DNA of 10,807 bases from contig JABYQS010000946.1 in NCBI GenBank assembly GCA_022592435.1, positions 1 through 10,807 of the forward strand. The letters are read 5' to 3'. Below are positions 1 through 8,795 of this stretch, piece by piece. Under the pieces are notes generated by a model. It had not been told where the DNA came from and did no database searches. It saw only the letters and a list, made by a program, of their open reading frames with translations. How positions within the stretch are numbered: the stretch's first letter is position 1; each line of letters starts with the position of its first letter. Source of the stretch: Cerioporus squamosus (taxonomy: Eukaryota > Basidiomycota > Agaricomycetes > Polyporales > Polyporaceae). Made by a program: the position numbers and the translations under genes.

Positions 1-1670
1 ACGAGACGCACGCATCATGTTTCGACAATCCCCACTTGGTTTGCTCCTTATCGCAGCCTGTTTCCGCGCTCAGTTTTCCCTCAACGCAAGAACGATCCAC
101 ACCTTGGGTTAGATCATCGTCTCTTCCCCCAGTACGAGAGAGTGGCGTGTTCGTCGGTGGAACCCCGATGCGTCTGACATACTCTGGACCGATCCTGCAA
201 CGCGGGAGACCTTCATCATCGACCCTCGTACAGGCAACTCCTATCCCCAGGTCGCGCCTGCGACTCTCACCCAATATGATACATCGGCTCAGCCCGCTAC
301 GAGGCCGCGAAGGTCCTTGGGTACGCTCGGTCTGGGCGCTGCCAGCGACGCTCCTGCATGGATGGCGGAAGCACTCCGGGCCAACGAAGCATACAAAATC
401 ACAGAAACTAAGATCCCTGCTGTGGCAACGCCAACCGAGTACGCTCAACGGCACGCCTGTGACCGCGGAATCGCTCACTCCCAGGCCCGTCTCTTCGACA
501 AGTTAACTGAGAACAAGCGCCAACCTTTCACACCCTGGGACGCGCCACAGCTCGCGCGATTCAGTCGAGAGGACCTGCGGATGGCGCACGTCCTCGGCCA
601 GGTCGATCGGAAGTTCGTCGCATGCATCATCAACCTCCGCGTTCTCTTGCCCCAGACGCCAGCTGTGACGGTGGGGACGAGCCGGATGTAGGAGGGCGAG
701 TGCTCGTGCTCGTGGACCAGCATGCGGCGGACGAGCGGATCCGAGTGGAACGTTTCCTCAGGGACGTCTGTGAAGGGTTCCTGGCATTTGCAGGGACCAG
801 AGGCACGCGGCGGCGGCGTACGGACGAGGACCGTTGACCCTCCCGCGAACGTCCTGCTAACCAAGATTGAGGCGGAGCGGATTGCCCTCTCCCAGGACGT
901 GCGTGATGCGTTTGCGAGGTGGGGCGTTGAATTGGCCGGTGGCGGTGTGTCCTGGAGTCAGTGCGGGCGGCAGAACGCGAGACGGACGAGGCCGCGTACG
1001 TACAAGTGTCGGTGACGGCTGTCCCCGAGGTGGTCGCAGACAAGGTGCGTAATCGATGCCCATGCTGGACAAGGACACAGAGTGACATACTCTTATACAG
1101 CTGCTATCCAGGGACGAACTTCGCGATCTTGTGAAGGGGTTTCTGGGCAAGCTCGAGACGGACGGTATCGAGGCGTGCTGCAGGCTACAGGCATCAGATA
1201 CACCCGAATGTGAGGCAGGTTGGCAGAAAGCACTACGATGGTGTCCGCAAGAATTGTGGACTTGATCAACTCGAAGGCGTGTCCGAGGTGAGCTTGCCAT
1301 CATTATTTTCTCGAACTTGTATACTCATGCAGGTGCCATAAGGTGCGATCATGTTCAACGATACGCTCACGATGGACCATGCAAGTCGCTCATCGCGAGG
1401 TTATCTGAGACCGCTCTGCCATTCCAATGTGCACACGGGAGGTGAGCTGAGTTTGGTGACTACATCAGCTGTCCGCTGAAGGATCTACCAAGGCCGCATT
1501 GGTCCGTTGCTGGATACGGGCGGCGCTGGATGTTCCGATACTCGCGAGCGGGAATCGACTGGAGTGGCTTTCATGCGGACGAGTTCACTGCAGTAGTCGT
1601 GCCTTACTTGCATGACTCGAGCGTAGTGACGGAGCCGGAATTACCATGTATAGGACTCGCACGTACTTAG
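1..1670 (+). CDS. MLH3: DNA mismatch repair protein MLH3, C-terminal part (5' partial, frameshifted)
   Basis: MutL-family protein. With MLH1 it forms MutLgamma, a nuclear endonuclease acting in meiotic crossover and mismatch repair. The N-terminal GHKL ATPase domain is not in the window, so the gene begins upstream. Visible landmarks are a linker block with DPRTGNSYP (about 223-249), GQVDRKFVACI (about 593-628), then LVLVDQHAADERIRVE, whose DQHA-x2-E-x4-E endonuclease motif lies at 715-750. These are followed by YVQVSVTAVPEVV, ELRDLVKGFL, ALRWCPQEL, a GAIMFND block near 1345 and the PFQCAHGR metal-binding segment near 1420-1441. Likely introns are 1045-1100 and 1288-1342. The conserved blocks fall in different frames: changes are needed near 640-700, 790-830, 935-952, 1255, 1283 and 1379. 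The end is uncertain; the last frame runs to TAG at 1668-1670. Family identity is firm and exon structure approximate. It is either an error-ridden copy of a working gene or a pseudogene. Confidence 0.85.
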
Positions 1671-1967
1671 ACTTGCTGGATGTCCGGAACCGGGAGCACC
1701 ATGCTGTCCCGACCATGAATTCGAAAGTCACATCCGGAGAGATCTGGAGTGATAGAACTCGACGGAGCTGGACATCGATGGTCTCGGGTCCGGGCGTCTG
1801 GATGATGTCACGCGAGCATGTATGGGGAATGACGTCATGGGCTCGGTCCCTTGATATACCTCGCGCCTACGCGTCGACGCTGAACTCTACTTGCACGTAC
1901 CACTCACACTTGCACTCACACCTGCTCTACTCTCGTAAACAATCCCCTCAACACATACACACACATC
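1671..1967. other. Intergenic region and promoter/leader of the Rtc3-like gene
   Basis: No coding region is supported here. The stretch holds a perfect TGACGTCA palindrome, a weak TATA-like GATATA at about 1853, and a pyrimidine- and CA-rich leader (about 1890-1966) running into the ATG at 1968. An open plus-strand frame at 1646-1978 has no recognisable protein character and is probably fortuitous. Confidence 0.5.
1830..1837. promoter_or_regulatory. CRE / ATF-CREB palindrome TGACGTCA
   Basis: A perfect eight-base TGACGTCA lies about 131 nt upstream of the ATG of the Rtc3-like gene. A one-mismatch relative, TGATGTCA, lies at 1803-1810. In fungi this element is bound by bZIP factors of the ATF/CREB type, often in stress responses. 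Binding here is an inference from sequence alone. Confidence 0.4.
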
Positions 1968-2576
1968 ATGGGCCGTGAACTCACAAAGATTGTCTACCGC
2001 CCCTCGGCCGAGTCGACTGAGGACTTCATCATCATCGTCAACCCCGCAGAGGTACGGATACGCGTCCTTGATGCCTCGATCGCAGTCATGCTCATCGCTG
2101 TCGAATGTCCTGCAGTACAAGCGATGGAAGGAGGGAGGTACGTGCTGCGTGCTCACTAACTATGCTTGGCACTAACGCACATTCACAGACACGTAATGCG
2201 TCCGTTTTGCTACCGCGGAGGCCCTGTGACTGACCACACACACTGTTCAGGACCATCCCATTAACCGAAGTGGTTGACTGTGAGTGCCTCTAGTGCAATT
2301 CGGGCGTCAGGGCTGCAGCTGACCGCGTGTCTGTTCCTTGATCAGCATTCGAGATCTTCTGGTCCAACCAGGGCGCACAAGGCCTGCTCGGACGCCCGTC
2401 AAAACAGCAACTAGAGAACGTTTTCGGGACGTCGAAAGACGTAGACGTCGTGAAGCAGATCCTGGAGAAGGGCAAGGAGGAGTCGGCAAGGCGATCAGGT
2501 CAGGCGATGGTGCATCGAACTTGTCCAAGGGCTCGTTCGCTGTCGACACGAAGGGCAAGGGCTCAACGGCATCTGA
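1968..2576 (+). CDS. SBDS/FYSH-domain protein, Rtc3-like (five exons, frameshifted C-terminal tail)
   Basis: A small single-domain protein with the fold of the N-terminal domain of the Shwachman-Bodian-Diamond protein, like yeast Rtc3 (YHR087W), which is linked to RNA metabolism. Exons read 1968-2051, 2116-2137, 2189-2192, 2251-2279 and 2346-2576. Exon 1 gives MGRELTKIVYRP..STEDFIIIVNPAE. The middle joins to YKRWKEGDTTIPLTEVVDSFEIFW, and exon 5 gives GAQGLLGRPSKQQLENVFGTSK..VVKQILEKGKEES. All introns are GT..AG and the second has CTAAC branch-like sites. After KGKEES the uninterrupted frame becomes Arg-rich to a TAA at 2624. One base removed near 2480-2505 opens SGDGASNLSKGSFAV..KGKG, and a second near 2560 ends it at TGA 2574-2576, giving about 123 residues, normal for the family. 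The domain call is strong and the tail repair is inferred. A CRE-like palindrome lies upstream. Confidence 0.82.
2189..2192 (+). other. 4-nt microexon (ACAC) of the Rtc3-like gene
   Basis: The preceding exon ends in phase 1 (GAG GGA G|GTACGT) and the following one begins G|ACC ATC CCA after TTCAG. Joining them directly gives a stop (TAA) within five codons. Between them, CACATTCACAG|ACAC|GTAATG supplies an acceptor, four bases and a donor. Including these four bases restores the frame and gives EGDTTIPLTEVVD, the conserved family sequence. Flanking introns are 2138-2188 and 2193-2250. Confidence 0.75.
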
Positions 2577-2917
2577 GCGTGTGCGGGGACACGCTAGATG
2601 GGGACGAGAGGCCACATAGGGTATAAACGCATGCATTGAAGTGTACCACCACCTTGTATTCTTGACGCAATGGGGCTGTTGTGCTCTGATACATGTCTGA
2701 TAGGATGGTGCCGAGCCAAGTTGCTGGTGGCCGCAGACGCTGGGGTCGGTGAGGTCATCCTGGCCAGTGTTCTGTGCTGTTCGATGGGGATCGGTGAGTC
2801 TGCAGCAGCAATAAACATGGGGGCGTGTGGGCAGTGTGGTCTGGCCCCTTGCTTTCTTTCCATCTCTTTCGCCCGCATTCCCCGCCGTCCGACTGAGCAC
2901 AGGCACGCATACACGAC
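2577..2917. other. Intergenic region between the Rtc3-like gene and the oxidoreductase
   Basis: These 341 nt should hold the 3' end of the Rtc3-like transcript and the promoter of the oxidoreductase. A TATA-like GTATAAAC at about 2621 is too far from the ATG at 2918 to be its obvious core element. A pyrimidine-rich stretch at about 2845-2885 precedes the start. Short open frames on both strands show no protein family features. Confidence 0.4.
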
Positions 2918-4506
2918 ATGCCCACCACAGTCATTCTAGGCGCGGGCATCATTGGCCTTCTACCGCACACTCCCTTGCAGCCCTTGCTCCTCCCGACCAC
3001 AGAATTCACATCGTCGAGCCTGCTCCCAGGCTCTTCTCCTCCGCCTCCGGAAAGGCGGCAGGCTTCATCGCCAAGGACTGGTTCGCGCCAGCCATCGCGC
3101 CCCTTGGCGTCCTCGCCTTCGACCTCCATCGCAATCTTGCAGAGCGCCACAATGGCCGCGCGCGCTGGGGTTATTCAGAAAGCATTGCCTACTCTCTCGA
3201 CCACACCTACCCGTCCGTCGACAACCCGTCCAACGCGGCAGCGAACGCGCTTCGGGAGGGCATCCACGGCGTCCCCACCAGAGCGCAAGAGCCCTCGGAC
3301 GACCGCAGCTCCGAGGCTCAGCAGTCGACCCATATCGATGAACCGCACGCGGACCTCCCCGGCCGCCAAATTGAGGGCGGCCTCGAATGGCTGCTCAATA
3401 ACCAGACTCGCGCGACTGCTGCAAACCTAGAGGCTGAAAACGCGAGTGCGCCCTCTTCCGGATCCGAGGGCGCTACTGTCAAGCGCGATGACGTCCCAAA
3501 GTGGTTGCGCGCGAAGCCCGAGGCACTCGAGGCCATCTCTGACAAGACCTCAACTGCCCAGGTGTAGGTCTATTTTGTCTACTCAGCGATCTCCGCACCG
3601 TACTATAACCCCGTCTCATTTACAGGCACCCAAGAAGGTTGTGCGAGTTCCTTCTTGAGCAGTGCCTTGCCACCGGCGTGATCATCCACCACCCGGCACG
3701 CGCAACCAAGCTTCTGCGGGATGAGCATGACACTAACGGGCGCACCCGCATTCGCGTCGAATACTTGGGTGAGGTCTCAGACAGTCCGGAGGGTCGCACC
3801 CGTGTCGTGGACATCCCCTGCGAGAAACATCGTCATCACTGCCGGGTGCTGGACCCCACAAGTGTACGCGACGCTCTTTCCTAACGCGAGCCGCATGCCG
3901 CGTATCACGCACCTCGCGGGATACTCCCTGACTCTCAAGTCAAAGCATTGGCCGCCTGTCACGGTGACCTCCAACCCGGAGGCCATTCAAGTCCCTCGCG
4001 ATGCCCCGGTGTCCGACGACGAGTCTGCTTCGTCCGTTCCAGCATTCCTTGCCTCCGCCCCTTGCCATGCTATCTTCACCGACGCCGCGGGGTTTGCCCC
4101 GGAGATCTTCTCCCGATCCACGGGAGACGTCTGGGTCGGGGGCCTCAATCCCTCCACCGAGCTCCTTCCGCCGCTGCCGACCGATGCGCAGATCGATGCA
4201 ACTTATGTCGAGCGTTTGCTCGCGGTCGCGCGTGCGCTGTGTGGAGAGGACATTGAGGTGCGCAAGCAGTCGCTCTGCTTTCGGCCTGTGACTGCGACGG
4301 GGCGCCCCATCATAGCCCGTATGCATGAGGCAGACTTGGGGGATGGTATCAAGCCCGCCGGGTTGGACGGCCAGGGGGGAGTGTTCGTCGCAACCGGCCA
4401 TGGGCCGTGGGGAATCTCCCTCAGCTTGGGGACAGGACGCGTCGTGGCGGAGATGGTGTTGGGACAAGAGACGAGCGTGGACGTGTCGGCGCTGTCGAGG
4501 TGGTAA
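2918..4506 (+). CDS. FAD-dependent oxidoreductase, DAO family (two exons, two single-base frame breaks)
   Basis: A flavoprotein of the D-amino-acid-oxidase superfamily, possibly related to yeast Tda3; the substrate cannot be told. It opens with the dinucleotide-binding motif VILGAGIIGL (residues 5-14), then AHSLAAL..HRIHIVEP (end of the first beta-alpha-beta unit) and ASGKAAGFIAKDW. An acidic/Ser-rich insert precedes VHPRRLCEFLLEQC. The C-terminal half holds RNIVITAGCWTPQVY, CFRPVTATGRPII and GVFVATGHGPWGISLSLGTGR, which in this family contacts FAD. The intron is 3564-3625 (GTAGGT..TACAG), splitting the Val codon before HPRR. A base is missing near 2957-2963 (GIIGL to AHSLAAL), and an extra C sits in CCCC at 3815-3818 (VDIP to RNIVIT). 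Corrected length is about 508 residues. The stop TAA at 4504 lies inside GGTAAGTA, itself a good splice donor, so a further exon is possible. Family is firm; precise function is unknown. Confidence 0.85.
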
Positions 4507-5688
4507 GTATTCGATCTTTGGTAGGGAAGATCGACCAGAGCGTCCGAGTTCGTGTTTGGCTGGCCTCGCGTCTCGGATGGAGACAGACACGCATGCTCCG
4601 CACTAGCGTACTACTCGTGGGTCTTGAGCTTGATATCTCCATGCGTTTCATCTCCATCTCCCCGTACCCCTCTCATGTTGCTGTCGAACGGTTCTCAATG
4701 CGCACATTTCCAGGGACGGCGTGATCGACTACAGCACGCGCTCGCTGACCCCGTGAACGCGGACGCGTGTTGCGAAGACACTGGGACTGTACCCGGTGGA
4801 GGTTGTCTCGAAGACTCTGAAGCACAGAATCCGAAGCCCCAAACCCCAAAACCCAAAACCTAAAACCACCCCACAAAATCGACGCAAAATCCATAACAAC
4901 TGGATGCAAGATCGTGGCTCCCGCGATGTCCACCAGGCTACCGGACGCTGTCAATGCACGCGCCCTGGCCATCCGGCGGGGTCTGCAAGCGATCCCTATC
5001 GTGGTCTCTTTTCACTTGGTTGAACCGAAAACTCCTGATCCTTTCATGCCTAGATCCTATGGTCCCTGGTTGCGCCGGCGCGACTATACCGATCCTTGTC
5101 GTCGATCAGAAGAGAGAGAGAGGAGGAACCAGAGTGGTAGCGAAGTGTATCCTCGCGGTGAGAGCAGCAGTGTTTGCCCATCTATGCTTGACCTTTCCTT
5201 TTGTTTTTGCTTTCTTGACTACCGTCCTCCGTTTCGACACCGTGCCGTTCCCTACTTTGTTTATCTGCTGTTGCTCCGTGATATTTGCGTACCCTGACGT
5301 GATCGAGTGTTATAGGCCCGTTGAAAGTAGTAGGCGCTTTATCTGTTCTGCGTCGAATTAACCATCATAGATGTTTTACCACATGCGATGTGCGCTTCGT
5401 CCTGCTCGATCTAGTCGGTTATTGGAGAGTTAATCCCGCAATCTACACGGGATCACAGGTGTCGGTGAATCTACAGTTGTTGGGCAGGCATAAGTATCTT
5501 ATAAGAGGTGGCTCGGGTGGATTTACATGCGGGGCGGAATAGGTATCTATATGCCGAGTGTACGTCGATAGCGTGAATGAAAGCGTAGTGTGCCGGCGGA
5601 CATCTTTCCCCGAGACTCACTGGTATCGTACGAAGATCCACGAATCAGGGGGCCATGCAAACGCAGGCCAAGGAATGCCGAGTGCGTG
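4507..5688. other. Long gene-poor intergenic region between convergent genes
   Basis: About 1.2 kb between the 3' ends of the oxidoreductase (plus) and nicotinamidase (minus). I see no coding region I can support. Open frames of 75-135 codons exist, including a hydrophobic one around 5140-5350, but none has recognisable motifs or a convincing start and composition. The stretch holds a C/A-rich tract (4835-4875), a short GA run (about 5109-5125) and AT-richer DNA after 5300. It may hold untranslated 3' ends, a non-coding RNA or a decayed gene. Confidence 0.4.
4835..4875 (+). repeat. Low-complexity CCCAAA/CCTAAA tract
   Basis: Irregular tandem units of C3-4 A3-4 (CCCCAAA, CCCCAAAA, CCCAAAA, CCTAAAA) run for about 40 nt on the plus strand; the complement is G-rich. 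It resembles a degenerate telomere-type repeat, but the exact CCCTAA unit of basidiomycete telomeres is absent. Slippage-derived low-complexity sequence is the simpler reading. Confidence 0.6.
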
Positions 5689-6458
5689 TCACAACCGCAA
5701 CGCCTTGACCGCCTCGATCTCAGGACTGGCGGCGTAGATGACCTTGACGCCCTTCTCCTCGAGCAGCGAGCGCGTCTTCGCCCACGCCTCCGCGCCCCCA
5801 ACGCAGCGCGTGCCCTCCTCGACGACGAACGTCGCGAACCCCAGCTCCGCGGCGTCCAGCGCCGTGTTGACGACGCAGAAGTCGCCCGCGAGCCCGACGA
5901 CGAACACGTCCGTGACGTCCGCGGCGCGGAGGCGCGCCTCGAGGTCGCTCACCGCGCTCGCGAGCGGGGGGTCGCGCAGCGGCGAGCGGAAGGCAGAGTA
6001 CATCTCCACCCGGGGGTCGGTGCCCTTGAGGACGACGGCGTCGATGCGCGCGTGGTCGAGCTCGGGGAGGAGCTCGTTCCCCGGTGTGCCGATCACGCAG
6101 TGCACCGGCCAGAGCTGCGTCTCGTACGTCTCGGCGGGGTTCGCGGGGTTGACGATCGTGGTGGTGGAGACGAAGGGTGCGGCGCCGGGGTGGTTTGCGG
6201 CGAAGGAGACGTGGTCGGGCGGGTGGTGGTCTTTGGTGGCGATCTTGAGGATGAAGGGGAGCTTCAGGAGGTCGTTGAGGACGGGGACTATATCGCGTCC
6301 TTCTGGGACTGCAAGCGATCCACTCTGTGTGGTTGATACGATGTCAGACGCGTTGCGAGTTGATTGTCATAGATTGAATAGCATACAGGAGGACAGAAAT
6401 CCTCTTGGACGTCGACGAGGATGAGTGCAGGACGGAAGGTGGGTATCAACAATGGCAT
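5689..6458 (-). CDS. PNC1: Nicotinamidase (PNC1-like, isochorismatase fold), two exons
   Basis: Hydrolyses nicotinamide to nicotinate and ammonia, the first step of NAD+ salvage in fungi, and keeps nicotinamide, a sirtuin inhibitor, low. Exons are 6387-6458 and 5689-6324; the 62-nt intron (GTATGC..CACAG) is in phase 0. The protein is 235 residues; yeast Pnc1 is 216. The catalytic triad is present: Asp16 (LILVDVQ), Lys124 (VVLKGTDP) and Cys174 (GLAGDFCVVNTA). Metal ligands are Asp56 and His58 (ATKDHHPPDH) and His99 (LWPVHCV). The ATG at 6458 is chosen because it puts a short leader before the first strand and no earlier in-frame ATG is near. No frame break is seen, in contrast to several neighbours. 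The exon-2 GC content is high, which opens a 248-codon shadow frame on the other strand. It faces the oxidoreductase gene across the gene-poor stretch. Confidence 0.93.
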
Positions 6459-6806
6459 CCTGTCGATACATAGTTCAGTCCCATCTTACAAGCTCGCTGT
6501 CGGCGATAGTTATGGCGCCTTACCTCACTAGAAGGCGTGTGGTTAAAAGCTGTTGCTTTTTCCTAGTGAGAGTTGGGTCCAAGATCGCGCGCCCGTGCGG
6601 CATTGCCATCGACCAATAACATACATCGCGTTATCACCGCTGTAGCTACGGGCGAAGCAAACGATTAGAATTACACAGACGTAGTATGTATGCGGTGACC
6701 AACACGTGAGTAGATGTATCTATGCAGGACGCTCGCACAATCCATTCCAAGACGTACTACAGCGTTAGATCGCAGCGTCGCCAAGTTCTCCAGCACCGTG
6801 TAGACT
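6459..6806. other. Intergenic region: nicotinamidase promoter and AFG1-like 3' end
   Basis: These 348 nt lie between the nicotinamidase ATG and the AFG1-like stop, both on the minus strand. No coding region, tRNA or clear promoter box is supported. The sequence is AT-richer than the flanking exons and should hold the AFG1-like polyadenylation region and the nicotinamidase promoter. Confidence 0.45.
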
Positions 6807-8795
6807 CTAACGTAGACCAGCCGTCTCCGCCCATTCCTTGCTTCCCATCTGCACGAGACGGGAGCAGCATCGTGCGAACGCGAAGAGCTCCTCGTCTCCT
6901 GTGAACATGGAGCTGGAACCGACCATCTCGCTGGACAGACCCTGGCGATACATATCATCAGTAAGCTCACGGACCAACCTGATAGGTACGGAATACTCAC
7001 AAGGTCGTCCATGACGCTGCGCATGTGATCAGATAACTCGCCCTTGTTGCCGTTAGGGTCGTCTGAGAAAATCTGATATATGGGGACCTCGGACGACACG
7101 AATAGCTTAGTCTGGGAAGCGAGACGAGTCAGTCAACTGTGCCTTGGCCACCCTTGGAGCAACGCCATACCTTGCTCTCGTAACAGGCTGCAACGATGGT
7201 TCGTCAACACCGCGGACTCACACAGAACTGAATGCATGACGTACCATCGATGAACGTGATGAACCTGCGAGCCTGTTCATTTTGAATGAGCCACGCGTGC
7301 ATGAAAGAGCGACATGCGGAACACACCATGTCCTTCTGACCGAGACCCATCTTGGGCACGTCCGTGACGAAGATCGTTCCGAAGTTCTTGGTGATCTCGA
7401 GGTAGTCCGCCGCGCTCATCGGCTTACCACAGAGGTCCAAGAACCCGAACTTAGCGACGGTGCTGGAGCTCTCTGGTACCACAATCTTGCGGCCCCACGT
7501 GTGCAACTTGCGATTCGTGATGACGGGGTCGGACGGGTCAGAGGTGAACGCGCGGAAGAGCTTGTCTATCTCTGCCTTGTTTTCTGGTGTGAGAGGATCG
7601 TAGTAGACGTGAGACAGTGTGCGAGGTATACGCCGGTAGTCTGCCAAGAGAGTAAGTCTTAACAACTTGCCTGTATTCCGTGAAGACTTACCGGTCCCAG
7701 AGTCGAGGTCAGTAACCTCGAAGCGCTCCTTCAGCAACTCTATACAAGGTACGAAGCTGGATCGCTGGATACCGTTCTTGTAGAGATCATCTGGGTGACG
7801 ACTGAGAATTGTGAGACAAGAAGAGGAATTGATGTGGCGGTAGACTCACTTGGAGGTAATGACACAGACGACGCCATAGTTCAGTAGCTTCTCGAACAGC
7901 TGCCGCAGGATCATGGCGTCGGCGATGTCTGTGACCTACACACGATACTCAGCTCCCATCTGATCTGGAGGCCATGGCCAAGCTCACCGTACCTGGAACT
8001 CGTCAAAACATAGAACATACGCTTCGCTTGCGAGGTCGCGGGCGACAGGCGCAATCGGATCTCCTCCCCTATGTCCCAGCTTCGCCTTCATGGCATGCAC
8101 CCGTTTGTGCACGTCGATCATGAATGCATGGAAGTGCACGCGCCGCTTCTTGGTGATGTGTGGGGGCAGAGTGTTGTAGAAGAGGTCCATGAGCATTGTC
8201 TTGCCTGTTCCGACATCTCCGTAGAGGTACAGGCCCTTCAGCATCTGATCAGGGGGGACCACCGGGGATGCGGCGAGCTGGCCCGTGAACAGGCGGGAGA
8301 GCTATGCTACGCTCGTGTCACTAGTAACATATAGGGTGTAGGAGAGGCGACGCACAAGGGATGTTGAGCTCGGGGTGTGCGAGATGATAGGCGGCTTGTA
8401 GTCCAGGAGCTCATCGTGCAACCTTTGCAGCTTCTGGATGATTCGCACTTGGTGATCATCCGGTCTGAGTGCACCAGATTCTACGAGCTTGTAGTACTGC
8501 TGGAGGGGAGATAGAGCGGTTCCTGGGGATATGCATGCTCAGGTGTCAGTGAGGAGGGGCCCGGGATAGCATACGCACCTGACGTCGAGGAACTCGGTCT
8601 GTCTCTGACATGCAGTTCTGGGCTGAATTGCTCGACCTTCTCCCTCTGGACGGCAAGGCTAGAATTGGGCCTGCATCTCGGCGGGGCTACCGAGCGAAGC
8701 GCGGGTCGGGAGGCGGAATGACGACTGCGCGCGCTAGAGAAGGTCCTCCGCTGCAGAGAGGTAGAAGGGAGCTTGAGAGTACTGGGGTATCGCAT
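6807..8795 (-). CDS. AFG1: AFG1-like mitochondrial AAA-type ATPase (ten exons)
   Basis: Homologue of yeast Afg1 and human LACE1/AFG1L, a mitochondrial ATPase involved in turnover of misfolded or nuclear-encoded respiratory-chain subunits. Exons (minus strand, 5' to 3'): 8579-8795, 8356-8522, 7993-8301, 7850-7935, 7692-7801, 7327-7640, 7245-7272, 7171-7187, 7001-7111, 6807-6941. They join without frame breaks to 497 residues; yeast Afg1 is 509. The N-terminus ([24 protein letters not shown]) is Arg/Ser-rich with no acidic residues, a typical mitochondrial presequence. Walker A is GDVGTGKT (156-163); Walker B is YVLCFDEF (about 223-230). [30 protein letters not shown] and the SSEVPI and [10 protein letters not shown] blocks are family hallmarks. 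Introns are 48-59 nt and GT..AG. Exons of 28 and 17 nt lie in the C-terminal half, and the 54-nt intron 7273-7326 could be retained in frame. The C-terminus ends [11 protein letters not shown]. Confidence 0.94.

Noticed and set aside
475..1303. Minus-strand frames of 129-152 codons over the MLH3 region
   Set aside because: They are complements of MLH3 coding blocks with clear family motifs on the plus strand.
2307..2906. 199-codon minus-strand open frame
   Set aside because: It overlaps the Rtc3-like last exon and the following spacer on the other strand; composition is random-looking and no motif is seen.
3940..4590. 216-codon minus-strand open frame
   Set aside because: Antisense to the conserved C-terminal half of the FAD oxidoreductase, which explains the sequence better.
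4954..5361. Hydrophobic plus-strand frame suggesting a membrane protein
   Set aside because: The hydrophobic run comes from a T-rich stretch; no credible start, no family, and no intron-exon pattern like that of the neighbours.
5590..6336. 248-codon plus-strand open frame, very Arg/Glu/Asp-rich
   Set aside because: It is antisense to the intact nicotinamidase exon 2, whose GC-rich codons remove stops from the opposite strand. It has no family features.
5738..6424. 228-codon plus-strand open frame
   Set aside because: Also a shadow of nicotinamidase; Ser/Arg-rich with no recognisable motif.
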